NCBI GenBank assembly: GCA_963700425.1
Contig: CAVOXO010000002.1
Location: 1-64,000, forward strand
Source of the DNA: CAVOXO01 sp963700425
GTDB lineage: Bacteria > Actinomycetota > Acidimicrobiia > Acidimicrobiales > Microtrichaceae
Direction of reading: 5' to 3'
DNA length: 64,000 nt
The position numbers and the translations under genes were made by a program. The notes beneath the pieces were generated by a model that saw nothing but the letters and a program-made list of their open reading frames with translations, did no database searches and was not told where the DNA came from. Below, piece after piece: positions 9,904-17,699 of the stretch (position 1 is the first letter of the stretch; every line of letters starts with the position of its first letter).

Positions 9904-9995
9904 TGCCGACCGCGACGAAGATCCTGCTGGCGGCCGGGATGGCCAACCTGATCGGCCTCTGGCTCGCCACCGCCGCAGTGCTCAGCGGCCTGTGA
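9900..9995 (+). CDS. 31-residue single-span membrane microprotein
   Basis: It starts MMPTATKILLAAGMANLIG and is one hydrophobic helix (about residues 7-30). Its ATG overlaps the stop of the preceding membrane gene (ATGA), with AGGAGG-like bases just upstream at 9888-9893 (GGAGGAG), so translation is plausible. It could be a small accessory subunit of the ABC transporter. It could also be chance, since any short GC-rich frame can look hydrophobic. Confidence 0.45.
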   Translation: MMPTATKILLAAGMANLIGLWLATAAVLSGL

Positions 9996-10016
9996 CTCAC
10001 TGTTCGGTGATCCGCG

Positions 10017-11372
10017 TCAGGTCCGGAGCGACACCCGCAGCGGCACTCCGCCGCTGGGCCGGTTGACGACCATCCCCACCGGTGTCGGGACCTGCGGGTC
10101 GAGAGGCGTCACGTCCAGCCGCTGGGCGAGGCGGGAGATCATCACGGTCAGCTCCATCTGGGCGAGCATGAACCCGACGCAGTTGCGGGTGCCACCACCG
10201 AAGGGCACCCACGCCGAGCGGGCGAGCGACCGCTGCTCCGGCGTCGGATCGGCGAACCGGTCAGGGTCGAACGCCAGCGGATCCTCCCATGCATCGGGTG
10301 AGCGGCCGGCGAGGTGGGCCGACCACAGGATGAGCGTCCCCTGCCGGATGACGTGGTCGCCGACGCGCACATCACATGCCGCTTCACGAGGAGAGATGAC
10401 TCCGGCCGGATGGAGCCGCAGCGTCTCGCGCATCACTCGGTCGGCCACGACGAGCCGGCTCAGGACCGTCGGGTCCGTGGGCTGGGCTCGGCGCCGATCG
10501 GGCCGAGCACCACGTCGGCCTCGGCGCGCAGCGCGGCCCACACATCCTGATGTCGGGATGCACGGCACAACATCCAGCTGAGCGACGCCGACGTCGTGTC
10601 GAAGCCCGCACCGATCAGCGTCACGACCTGGTCGCGGATCTCCGAGTCGGTCAGCGATCCGTCCTGCACCAGCGCCTCGAGCACGTCCAGCGGATCGCCC
10701 GAGGGGTCGCTGTCGACACTCGGCGATCTCCTCGTCGATCAGCCGGTCCAGAGTCGACCAGATCCGCGCGGACACGCGCTCTTCTGGTGAACGGGAACGG
10801 GTGAGGGAACTGTCGGATCGCCGGCGACTCGAGGTACTCCTGGGAGCTCTGGAAAAGCCGACCGATCTCCTCGGCCCGGGAAGCGAGTCGTTCACCGAAG
10901 AACGCCCGCACGACCACCTCGAGCACGAGCCGACGTGCGACCGGCGCGAGGTCGACGCACCGCCCGCCCTGGTCCGGCGAGAGGCGATCGCTGCACCGCC
11001 GCGTCGGTCTGCTCGACGATCATCGGGATCCACCCGTTGAGCCGCCGGCGGCTGAACGCCGCCTTCACCGACGATCGCCGGCGCCGGTGATCCGGGCCGT
11101 CCGACACGATCATCGATCCGTCGCCCACCACGAAGCCCAACACGTTGAACCGGTGGTCCCAGACGGAAGTCGTCCTGGGGCAGGGCGAACAACTCCGACA
11201 GCGCCTCCGGATCACCGACGACGGCCACCCGCATCGGACCGACGCCGAGACCGCACACACCGCCGTATCGCTCGTTCAGTTCGTCCAGCACCGGGACCGG
11301 GTCGCGCAGCAGCCTCCGCATGAGTGACGCCTGGCCCGGGCCTCGCGGCCCGGGCAAGCGAGCGGACTTCAT
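10017..11372 (-). pseudogene. Cytochrome P450, several frameshifts
   Basis: It begins MKSARLPGPRGPGQ and keeps P450 order across frames: an N-terminal beta region, FVVGDGSMIVSDGPDH (C-helix region), I-helix TLIGAGFDTTSASLSWML, K-helix ExxR in MRETLRLHP, AFDPDRFADPTPEQRS, and the haem loop FGGGTRNCVG with the Cys ligand. It ends VPLRVSLRT at 10017. At least five single-base shifts (about 11155, 10990, 10790, 10720, 10490) separate these blocks. It would be a monooxygenase of a hydrophobic substrate, with no ferredoxin gene adjacent. It converges with the ABC operon. Confidence 0.8.
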
Positions 11373-11404
11373 CGCGTCATCGTCGCATCGGCCGAGCCCG
11401 ACGA

Positions 11405-11941
11405 TCACAGCTCGAGGGGCAGGCACGCCAGTCGGGCGCCCGCTGCACCGTTCGGCATCGTCGGCATCGCGTGGATCACGATCGAGCGGGCTCCGCCGGG
11501 CGGCACGACGAACGGCACCACGGCGACCGCCATGGCGGTACCGTTCGGCTCGAACGGTGAAGTCGAGCCACACCTCGGTGGTCGGATCGACGACGGAGCC
11601 GCCGATGGAGTTGTAGTGCGGTCCAGCCGCCGCTCCGTCGCCCGCAACGCACGGGCCGACATGGACGTGTGCGCCGAAGCTGGTGCCCGCCGCTGACCGG
11701 TCCAGGCCCCGCAGACGGAGAGCGACCAGCGATCCGCTGCCAGCCCTGAGGACCACCAGCGCGGCGGCGCTCGCCCCGTCGGTCGGGTCGACGGTGGCTG
11801 GCGACAGGTCCGACAGGACCCCCGACGCGTCACCACACGAGCGGACGGACGCCCGCTCGCTCCCGCCCCTGCCGGCACAACCAGCACAGCCACGGCGACC
11901 ACACACGCGCACGCCACTGCTTTCACTCGAATTCGGAACAT
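11405..11941 (-). pseudogene. Secreted Cu/Zn superoxide dismutase-like protein, frameshifted
   Basis: The signal peptide is MFRIRVKAVACACVVAVAVL with cleavage near AGASG. After a shift near 11835 the body reads SAAALVVLRAGSGSLVALRL, then FGAHVHVGPCVAGDGAAAGP and PTTEVWLDFTV. After another shift near 11535 it reads AVAVVPFVVPPGGARSIVIHA and ends ARLACLPLEL. The HVHVGPC block and the IVIHA histidine are the copper-site pattern of SodC-family proteins. It acts outside the membrane. It lies directly upstream of, and on the same strand as, the P450. Confidence 0.65.
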
Positions 11942-12192
11942 CACAGACCTCCCCGTTCGACGAATACCTTCACCCATCTGTCGCGCCCGTCAGCTCAATC
12001 GGTTCACAGCGCCGATCGCCCCCATCGGCTCCGGGCCGGATGCCGGCCAGAAGAGCGACCCTGCACCACTACGTGCATATCGGGGACGCCCGGCGGTCCC
12101 GGGCTGGGATGCGCTCGGCGTCGTCGTTCTCCAAGCGTGGGCAGCGATCTGCTGATCGACGGAGGACGGCGCTTCAGGGTGGCGAGATCCCG
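11942..12192. other. Intergenic stretch, no gene seen
   Basis: No convincing reading frame on either strand between the SodC-like start and the hairpin at 12193. It should contain the promoter for the minus-strand SodC/P450 pair. No clear -35/-10 pair was identified. Confidence 0.5.
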
Positions 12193-12218
12193 AGCGGCAG
12201 GCCCGGAGGCCTGCCGCT
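12193..12218. terminator. Perfect 11-bp hairpin with CGGA loop
   Basis: AGCGGCAGGCC-CGGA-GGCCTGCCGCT is perfectly paired. The loop and the sequence that follows (CAAGGGATT...CGATGGTGG) match the flank of the tRNA-fMet hairpin at 42424-42470. It has no strong T-run in either direction. It may be an attenuator or a displaced copy of the tRNA 3' flank. Confidence 0.55.
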
Positions 12219-12232
12219 ACAAGGGATTCTCG

Positions 12233-12652
12233 ATGGTGGACCTTCTCGGACGGCTTTCGAACTCACGGCCTGCACCAGCGGATCCCGCTCCGCAGCCGAC
12301 GGTTGCACTTGGTCCGAGTCGAGGCCACCGCCAGGCACAGCAGCGACTGGGGCGATCCGAGATCGACGAACTCGTCGCCCGACGGCGGGCAGGCGAGACC
12401 GTCGAGCATCTCGCCGAGCTGTTCGGGGTGCACCGCACCACGGTGATGGCCCATCTACGCCGCGATGGCATTCCCGCCGGGTCGCGGTTGAAGAAGTGGA
12501 ACGAGGCCACCCTTCGGAACGAGGCGGACCGCTACCGGACCGGCGCCTCTCTAGCCGACATCGCTGCGCTCTCCGACATCAGCCCATCGACCGTTGCCAG
12601 ACGACTGGCTCGCGCCGGTGTGGAGTTCCGCCCGCGGCCTGGCTGGAGTTGA
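12233..12652 (+). CDS. Helix-turn-helix protein resembling a recombinase C-terminus
   Basis: A 139-residue protein from ATG 12233, with AAGGGA six bases upstream. The N-terminal 40 residues are Pro/Ala-rich. The middle carries a Hin-like HTH (ELVARRRAGETVEHLAEL, then FGVHRTTVMAHLRRDGIP), followed by a second HTH-like repeat (GASLADIAALSDISPSTVAR). This pattern is common at the C-terminus of serine recombinases, but no catalytic resolvase domain is present. It could be a recombinase remnant of the island or a free-standing DNA-binding protein. An in-frame ATG at 12137 would add 32 residues. Confidence 0.55.
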   Translation: MVDLLGRLSNSRPAPADPAPQPTVALGPSRGHRQAQQRLGRSEIDELVARRRAGETVEHLAELFGVHRTTVMAHLRRDGIPAGSRLKKWNEATLRNEADRYRTGASLADIAALSDISPSTVARRLARAGVEFRPRPGWS

Positions 12653-12893
12653 CGCCACCGATTCTCATCTCGACATTGAACGAAGACCACGATCTGAAGC
12701 GCCCCGGGTCTGGTGGAGGCCTTGGGGTGCGCGGGAACGGACGCCTCCGGCTACTTGCGAAGTGGAATTGCGTCAGCAATGGCTGCGGCGCCGGTGGAGT
12801 TCGGGTAGGGCCAGCTCCCGGACGCATCGAAGTTCGGATCAAGGGGGTTCCCGTTGCCGAGCTCCGCACCGTCATGGCCAAGCTGTTGTCCCG

Positions 12894-13730
12894 CTAGCTC
12901 CGCTCGACGCAGGTGTTGCGGATCGTGCCGATGCCTTCGATCCAGGACTCGAGGATCTCGCCGGGGCGGAGGCCTCGAGGCGGTTGCATGGCCATGCCGA
13001 CCCCGGAGGGCGTGCCGGTGAAGATGACGTCACCTGGCAGGAGCGGCACCACCGCGGAGAGTTCGGCCACGAGTCGGGCAACCGGGAAGACGAGGTCGTC
13101 GGTGCGGGCGTCCTGGACGGTTTCGCCGTCGATGCTGCAGCCGAGGGCGAGGTCGTCGGGATCGGGCAGCTCGTCGGGGGTGACGAGCCATGGGCCCATG
13201 GGTCCGTAGCCGCGCCGGGACTTGCCGAGGGAGAACTGCATCCCCGCCGCGAACTGGAGGGTGCGGTCGCTGATGTCCTGGCCGACGGTGAGGCCCGCGA
13301 TGTGGGACCAGCCGTCGGCCTCGTCGACCCGGTCGGCCCGGGTGCCGATCACGGCGACGAGTTCGACCTCCCAGTCCACCGTGTCGCCGACGATCTCGAT
13401 GTCGTCGAAGGGGCCGCTGAGCGAGGCCGGGAACTTGGTGAAGGTGGCGGGCACCTCGGGAAGGTCCATGCCTGACTCCTCGGCGTGCTTGCGGTAGTTG
13501 AGGCCGATGGCGAAGACCTGGCGGGGCTCGGGGACCGGGCAGCGGAGCACCGTGGGGTCGAGGGGACCGGTCGGCTCGGTGACGCCGTCTGCCCACTCAG
13601 CGAATGCCGGCCAGTCGCGGTAGGCGTCCATCGGGTCGGGGCCGAATCGCCCGTCGGATGCGGTTGCCACGTCGACGGTCCCGTCGTCGACGAGCAGCGC
13701 GAGGCGACCGGCGTGGCTGGCGATCTTCAT
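12894..13730 (-). CDS. Fumarylacetoacetate hydrolase (FAH) family protein
   Basis: A 278-residue protein. The N-terminal cap is followed by the FAH core: VFAIGLNYRKHAEES, PATFTKFPASLSGPFDDI, the metal ligands in VDWEVELVAVIG, TVGQDISDRTLQF, and FTGTPSGVGMAMQPPRGL. Family enzymes are Mg/Mn-dependent C-C hydrolases, decarboxylases or isomerases acting on beta-keto acids from aromatic ring cleavage. It is the last gene of a four-gene minus-strand operon with a flavin hydroxylase, an SDR and a ring-cleavage type dioxygenase. It probably hydrolyses or isomerises the ring-fission product. Confidence 0.9.
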   Translation of the reverse strand: MKIASHAGRLALLVDDGTVDVATASDGRFGPDPMDAYRDWPAFAEWADGVTEPTGPLDPTVLRCPVPEPRQVFAIGLNYRKHAEESGMDLPEVPATFTKFPASLSGPFDDIEIVGDTVDWEVELVAVIGTRADRVDEADGWSHIAGLTVGQDISDRTLQFAAGMQFSLGKSRRGYGPMGPWLVTPDELPDPDDLALGCSIDGETVQDARTDDLVFPVARLVAELSAVVPLLPGDVIFTGTPSGVGMAMQPPRGLRPGEILESWIEGIGTIRNTCVERS

Positions 13731-13787
13731 GGAGTGGTTCCTGTCGTTCGGAGGGTCATGGGGACACGTCGGGCTCGGTCTCGGCGC

Positions 13788-15449
13788 TCACGTTCGCCGG
13801 CACACGACTCGGTCGACGACCTCGGGAAGACGAGACGCGTCCGACGAGCCCGGGGCGCACCAGGCGATGTGCTGGTCGGGACGCACGAGGAGCGCGCCGT
13901 CTCCGGTCGACAGTTCCCCGAGCCACGGCTGAACACCGGCTCCCGGGCCGTCGAGGCGAACGTGATGCACCGGGGCGTCGGCGGACTCGCTTGCGGTGGC
14001 CCATTCGTCGTGGGCACCGAAGCTGAGCAGGGTCAGGCCGTTCGGGAGGACGAGATCGAGCGTCGAGGTCGTGGGGTCGACCCAGGCATGCGGGAGCCGG
14101 CCGCCCACCACGACCCGCGGGTCGAAGACCCGGGGGTCGATCTCCTCCGGTGCGGGCGCACCCGCACAGCCGAGCGCGCCTTCGGGGTAGTGGTAGCCGA
14201 GTTGCAGCCCGACCATGTCGAAATGGGTGGCCTGCTCGGCGACCGCGGCGTCGATGGTCGGCTGCTGCGACGGGTCGGCGAGCACAGCATGCAGATGCTC
14301 GCTCGTCGCCCCTTCGCCGAGGCCGAGTGCTTCGAGGAGCGTGAACAGCTTCAGGGCGTTCGCCACGCTCTGGGCGCAGTTGGTCTCGGCGATCGGGTGA
14401 CGCTCGACGAAGTACGTGTCGAGGATCGACGGGTCGGCCCAGCCGTCCTCGACGGCGCCGAGCTTCCACCCGAGCCCGTGGGCGTCAGCGACGCCCGTGT
14501 TCAGCCCGAGGCCGCCCGTCGGCGGGAAGCGGTGGGCCGCGTCACCCAGCAGGAACATCCGGTCGTCACGCATCCGGTCGGCGACCTGGGCGCTCATGTG
14601 CCAAGTGCCGACGTCGAGGATCTCGATCGCCACGCTGTGGTCCCCGATCGCCGCACGGGCGAGCGCCTCGCATCGGCCCACGTCGAAGTCCTCGAGGGTC
14701 TCGGTGTCGGGGTCGAACTCGACCATGAACACCCACTCGCGGTCGATGTCGTGCGCCACGAGTGCGCCCGAGGCGTCGGGATCCATGACGAAGTGCAGCA
14801 CGCCGGGGCGGTCGGCGACGAGATGGCGCAGATCGGCGCCGAAGTGGACCATCACGAAGCTCTGCAACCGGGGTGGCCCCACCATCTCGATCCCGAGCGC
14901 CCGGCGGACGCCGCTGCCGGCGCCGTCGGCGGCCAGGACGTAGCGGCTGCGTATCGAGATGAGATCACCGCTCGCGAGGTCTCGCACGACGGACGTCACC
15001 GCGTCACGGTCCTGCTCGCTCGACAGCCACTCGACGCCGTAGCGGAGGTCCACGGGTGGCATCGACGCCACCTGCTCGGCGAGGAGCGGTTCGAGGTGGT
15101 GCTGGGAGATGTTCCGCAACGGCGTCGGCGTGATCTCCAGGGTCTCGGGGCCTTGACGCTCGAACGGCAGTCGACCGATGAGCTCGCCGTTCAGCGTGGT
15201 CACCCAGTTGACGTGACCACCGTCGACGGGGTCCATTGCCACGCCGTCGATCGCCGCCATGTCGAAGCCGGCCTGCCGGAAGATCTCGAGCGTGCGGCCG
15301 TTCACCACGTGGGCGGCGGGCTGTCGGCGGGGGCCGTCACGACGCTCCACGACGAGGCAACCACGGTCGTCGTTGGCGAGCAGGCGTGCGGCGGTCAGGC
15401 CCACCGGCCCGGCGCCGACCACGAGGAACGGGACCTCGACGGTCTGCAT
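13788..15449 (-). CDS. FAD-dependent aromatic hydroxylase (PHBH/MhpA-like)
   Basis: A 553-residue group A flavoprotein monooxygenase. It has the N-terminal dinucleotide fold VEVPFLVVGAGPVGLTAAR with ERRDG (ribose acid), the DG motif region VLAADGAGSGVRRALG, and the GD motif FLLGDAAHRFPP near residue 301 followed by GGLGLNTGVADAHGLGWKL. The C-terminal ~150 residues are the thioredoxin-like domain typical of phenol or 3-(3-hydroxyphenyl)propionate hydroxylases. It would hydroxylate an aromatic ring with NAD(P)H and O2. It starts directly at the stop of the SDR gene and lies 57 bp upstream of the FAH gene. Confidence 0.9.
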   Translation of the reverse strand: MQTVEVPFLVVGAGPVGLTAARLLANDDRGCLVVERRDGPRRQPAAHVVNGRTLEIFRQAGFDMAAIDGVAMDPVDGGHVNWVTTLNGELIGRLPFERQGPETLEITPTPLRNISQHHLEPLLAEQVASMPPVDLRYGVEWLSSEQDRDAVTSVVRDLASGDLISIRSRYVLAADGAGSGVRRALGIEMVGPPRLQSFVMVHFGADLRHLVADRPGVLHFVMDPDASGALVAHDIDREWVFMVEFDPDTETLEDFDVGRCEALARAAIGDHSVAIEILDVGTWHMSAQVADRMRDDRMFLLGDAAHRFPPTGGLGLNTGVADAHGLGWKLGAVEDGWADPSILDTYFVERHPIAETNCAQSVANALKLFTLLEALGLGEGATSEHLHAVLADPSQQPTIDAAVAEQATHFDMVGLQLGYHYPEGALGCAGAPAPEEIDPRVFDPRVVVGGRLPHAWVDPTTSTLDLVLPNGLTLLSFGAHDEWATASESADAPVHHVRLDGPGAGVQPWLGELSTGDGALLVRPDQHIAWCAPGSSDASRLPEVVDRVVCRRT

Positions 15450-16229
15450 CTAGACGAGCCCGGCGTAGCTGCCGCCGTCGAGCTGGAGGTTCTGGCCCGA
15501 GATGAACCCGGCCTGAGCGCTACACAGGAACGCACAGGCGTCACCGAACTCCTCGGGACGGCCGAGGCGACCGGCCCGGATGGTGCTCTTCATGTGGTCG
15601 TAGGCCTCGTCGATCGAGATGCCGGCCAGCTCCGAGTGCAACTCGGCCATCTGCCGCTGGCGGGACGTGTCGAAGCGCTCCGGCAGCAGGTTGTTGATCG
15701 TCACGTTGGCCGAGACCACGTCGCCCGACAGGCCCTTGGCCACCGCCGTCAGGCCGGCCCGCGCCCCGGTCGACAGCCCCATCAACGCATTCGGGGACTT
15801 CACCATGGCCGAGGTGATGTTGATGATCCGGCCGAACCGGCGTTGTTGCATGCCGTCGATCACCAGGCGAATCATGGCCAACGGCGCCAGCATGTTGGCC
15901 TCGAGCGCGCCGATCCAGTCCTCCCGCTCCCACGACGTGAACCCGCCCGGGCTCGGTCCGGAGTTGTTGTTGACGAGGATGTCGGGCTCGGGGCAGGCAT
16001 CGAGAAGCGCCGCCCTCGTTGACTCGTCGCCGATGTCGCCCGCGACCGCCGTGACCTCGACATCGTGGGCCTCGCTCAACGTGCGACGCGCTTCGTCGAG
16101 TGCCGCCTCGTCACGGCCGTTGATCGTGATCGCGACACCTTCGCGGGCGAGCGAGTCGGCGCAGGCATGACCGAGACCGCGGCTCGAGGCGCAGACGATG
16201 GCGCGTCGGCCGTCCAGACCGAGATCCAT
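15450..16229 (-). CDS. Short-chain dehydrogenase/reductase
   Basis: A 259-residue SDR. The cofactor loop CASSRGLGHACA lies near residues 14-25, NGRDEAAL suggests NADP preference, ILVNNNSGPSPGG takes the NNAG position, and GRIINITSAMVKSPN carries the catalytic Ser. At the expected YxxxK position the sequence is STGARAGLTAVAKG, so the usual Tyr is not present. This is typical of one SDR subgroup in aromatic and acyl metabolism. The end is FISGQNLQLDGGSYAGLV. It is two bases from the dioxygenase gene and abuts the flavin hydroxylase, so it belongs to the same operon and probably acts on a diol or ring-fission intermediate. Confidence 0.88.
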   Translation of the reverse strand: MDLGLDGRRAIVCASSRGLGHACADSLAREGVAITINGRDEAALDEARRTLSEAHDVEVTAVAGDIGDESTRAALLDACPEPDILVNNNSGPSPGGFTSWEREDWIGALEANMLAPLAMIRLVIDGMQQRRFGRIINITSAMVKSPNALMGLSTGARAGLTAVAKGLSGDVVSANVTINNLLPERFDTSRQRQMAELHSELAGISIDEAYDHMKSTIRAGRLGRPEEFGDACAFLCSAQAGFISGQNLQLDGGSYAGLV

Positions 16230-16231
16230 GG

Positions 16232-16795
16232 CTACTCGGCCCCGTCGGCCGCGAGTTGCGCGGCGAACGTGGCCTGGTAGACGGCCAGCGGCTGGAACTG
16301 CGGGAGGTCCTGGATCTCGGACCGGGTCGCCTGCTCGATCTCGGCGTCGTCGGCGGACAGATCGAGGCCGCTCGCATGGGGCTGTTGGACGTGGAACGGC
16401 GAGTCGACGAAGCACTCCAGGCCGTTGCCCTCGGGATCGGTGAAGTAGAGCGACCATGCGTTGCCATGGCAGATCGGGATCACACCTTCGACGCCGGCCT
16501 CCTCCAACGAGGCGCCGATCGACCGCAGGTCGTCGAGGCTCCCGGTCCGGAAGGCCAGATGATCGACCATCACGAACTCGTGCGCTCTCGTAGGCCCGTT
16601 CACGAGCAGCACCTGGTGGTGCTCGGCGGGATCCTGAGAGAGGAACGCCACCTCGGTCCCGTCGGGCAGCGGTTGTCGATCGGTGACCCGGAAACCGAGG
16701 ACGTCGCAGTAGAAGGCGACCATCGGATCGAGGTCGGTCACCGCCATCGTGGCGTGGCTCAGTCGGAGGCGGGGAGCTGCGGGCCGTGTCGTCAT
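16232..16795 (-). CDS. VOC-superfamily extradiol dioxygenase-like protein
   Basis: A 187-residue protein of the glyoxalase/type I extradiol dioxygenase fold: RLRLSHATMAVTDLD, FYCDVLGFRVTDRQPLPDG, VMVDHLAFRTG, and WSLYFTDPEGNGLECF. His14, His79 and Glu127 occupy the 2-His-1-carboxylate metal positions. The length matches single-domain pairs such as small catechol dioxygenases or BphC-like half enzymes. It is the first gene of the aromatic operon. Its ATG lies 8 nt after a TAATAT -10 box, so the transcript would be leaderless. Confidence 0.85.
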   Translation of the reverse strand: MTTRPAAPRLRLSHATMAVTDLDPMVAFYCDVLGFRVTDRQPLPDGTEVAFLSQDPAEHHQVLLVNGPTRAHEFVMVDHLAFRTGSLDDLRSIGASLEEAGVEGVIPICHGNAWSLYFTDPEGNGLECFVDSPFHVQQPHASGLDLSADDAEIEQATRSEIQDLPQFQPLAVYQATFAAQLAADGAE

Positions 16796-16849
16796 GGTTG
16801 ACGATATTATCAATATTGAGATTTTCGTCAAGTCTGCTACGGTGTGGCC
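16796..16849. promoter_or_regulatory. Divergent promoters with 34-bp palindrome (TetR operator candidate)
   Basis: TTGACGA (16798-16804) and TCGTCAA (16825-16831) form perfect outer arms around an AT-rich core unlike the rest of the window. Minus promoter: -35 TTGACG (16826-16831), 16-bp spacer, -10 TAATAT (16804-16809), 8 nt to ATG 16795. Plus promoter: -35 TTGAGA (16816-16821), 16-bp spacer, -10 TACGGT (16838-16843), 6 nt to GTG 16850. The palindrome overlaps core elements of the minus promoter and the spacer of the plus promoter, so one repressor dimer pair could close both. Confidence 0.75.
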
Positions 16850-17512
16850 GTGCCCGAAACGAGCGCAGACGCCGCACCCACCCGCGGCCACAAGAAGAAG
16901 GCCCGGACCCGCGCCCAGCTGATCGACGCCGCCGTCCGCACCATCGCGGAGCACGGCGAGGCGTTCACCATCGCCCAGATCACCGACGAGGCCGGCATGG
17001 CCCACGGCACCTTCTACAACTACTTCGACGACCGCGACGCGGTGATGGACGCCATCGTCCCCGAGGTCCTCGGCGGGATCGCCGCAACGAACGCGGCGCT
17101 CGTCGACGCCCAGGACCCGGCACTGCGGTTCGCCACGATCACGGCACTCGCCCTCCAGCGCGCCGCCGACGCGCCCGAGCGAACCCGCGCGCTCCTACGA
17201 CTCGACGCCGTGCACGCCGCCATCGGCCAGTCCCAGGCGTTCGACGAGCTCCGCGCCGACATCGCCGTCGGCGCCGCCAGCGGGCGGTTCAGCGTCGACG
17301 CCGACCGCCCGACGATCGATGTCGTCGTCGGCGCCATGCTGTTCGCCGCCCGTCGCATCGTCGACGGTGACGTCGGCGACGACTATCTCCACGCTGTCGT
17401 CGCCCAACTGCTCCGCTCACTCGGCATCGACAGCCACGAAGCCCACGACCTGGCCCAGGACGCGGTCGCCGTGGCTCGGAACACCGCTCCGCAGGACCGC
17501 ATCGACACGTAG
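16850..17512 (+). CDS. TetR-family repressor of the aromatic operon
   Basis: A 220-residue protein. The HTH (FTIAQITDEAGMAHGTFYNYF) lies at about residues 40-60 after a basic arm (GHKKKARTRAQLIDAAVRTI). The C-terminal helices are the variable ligand domain. GTG 16850 is preferred over GTG 16844 because it sits 6 nt behind the TACGGT -10 box. It is divergent from the VOC-SDR-hydroxylase-FAH operon over the palindromic operator, so it most likely represses that operon until an aromatic compound binds. Confidence 0.88.
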   Translation: MPETSADAAPTRGHKKKARTRAQLIDAAVRTIAEHGEAFTIAQITDEAGMAHGTFYNYFDDRDAVMDAIVPEVLGGIAATNAALVDAQDPALRFATITALALQRAADAPERTRALLRLDAVHAAIGQSQAFDELRADIAVGAASGRFSVDADRPTIDVVVGAMLFAARRIVDGDVGDDYLHAVVAQLLRSLGIDSHEAHDLAQDAVAVARNTAPQDRIDT

Positions 17513-17544
17513 CAATGGGGATTCGTCGCGGAGCCACACAGCTC

Positions 17545-17699
17545 ATCAACGAGCACCGCCCACACCGCAGCCTGAACACCCACCGGCGGCCACATCAGCA
17601 CTCCGAGGTGCAGCTTCGACGCGCCCCGACTCCGGCCACGCCATCGACTCAACCGCGGCCGCCCCGACCCAGCCACGGATGAGTTCTCGGCCCCTTCAG
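17545..17699 (+). repeat. Right-end remnant of the multi-copy IS
   Basis: It contains GCAGCTTCGACGCGCCCCG and the right terminal repeat GGATGAGTTCTCGGCCCC near 17686-17699, as in the copies at 32.1 and 42.3 kb. The coding part is reduced to a hybrid of two separate transposase 3' segments (CTCATCAACGAG joined to CACCGCCCACACCGCAGCCTG). This shows an internal deletion between short similarities. The transposase body is lost. Confidence 0.75.

Noticed and set aside
12653..12897. Short plus-strand reading ending RIEVRIKGVPVAELRTVMAKLLSR-like
   Set aside because: No start codon, ribosome site or homology that I can support; probably a gene relic or chance frame before the FAH gene.
13485..16022. 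An 845-codon open frame on the plus strand
   Set aside because: Antisense shadow of the FAD hydroxylase and SDR genes, which carry clear catalytic motifs and operon spacing on the other strand.
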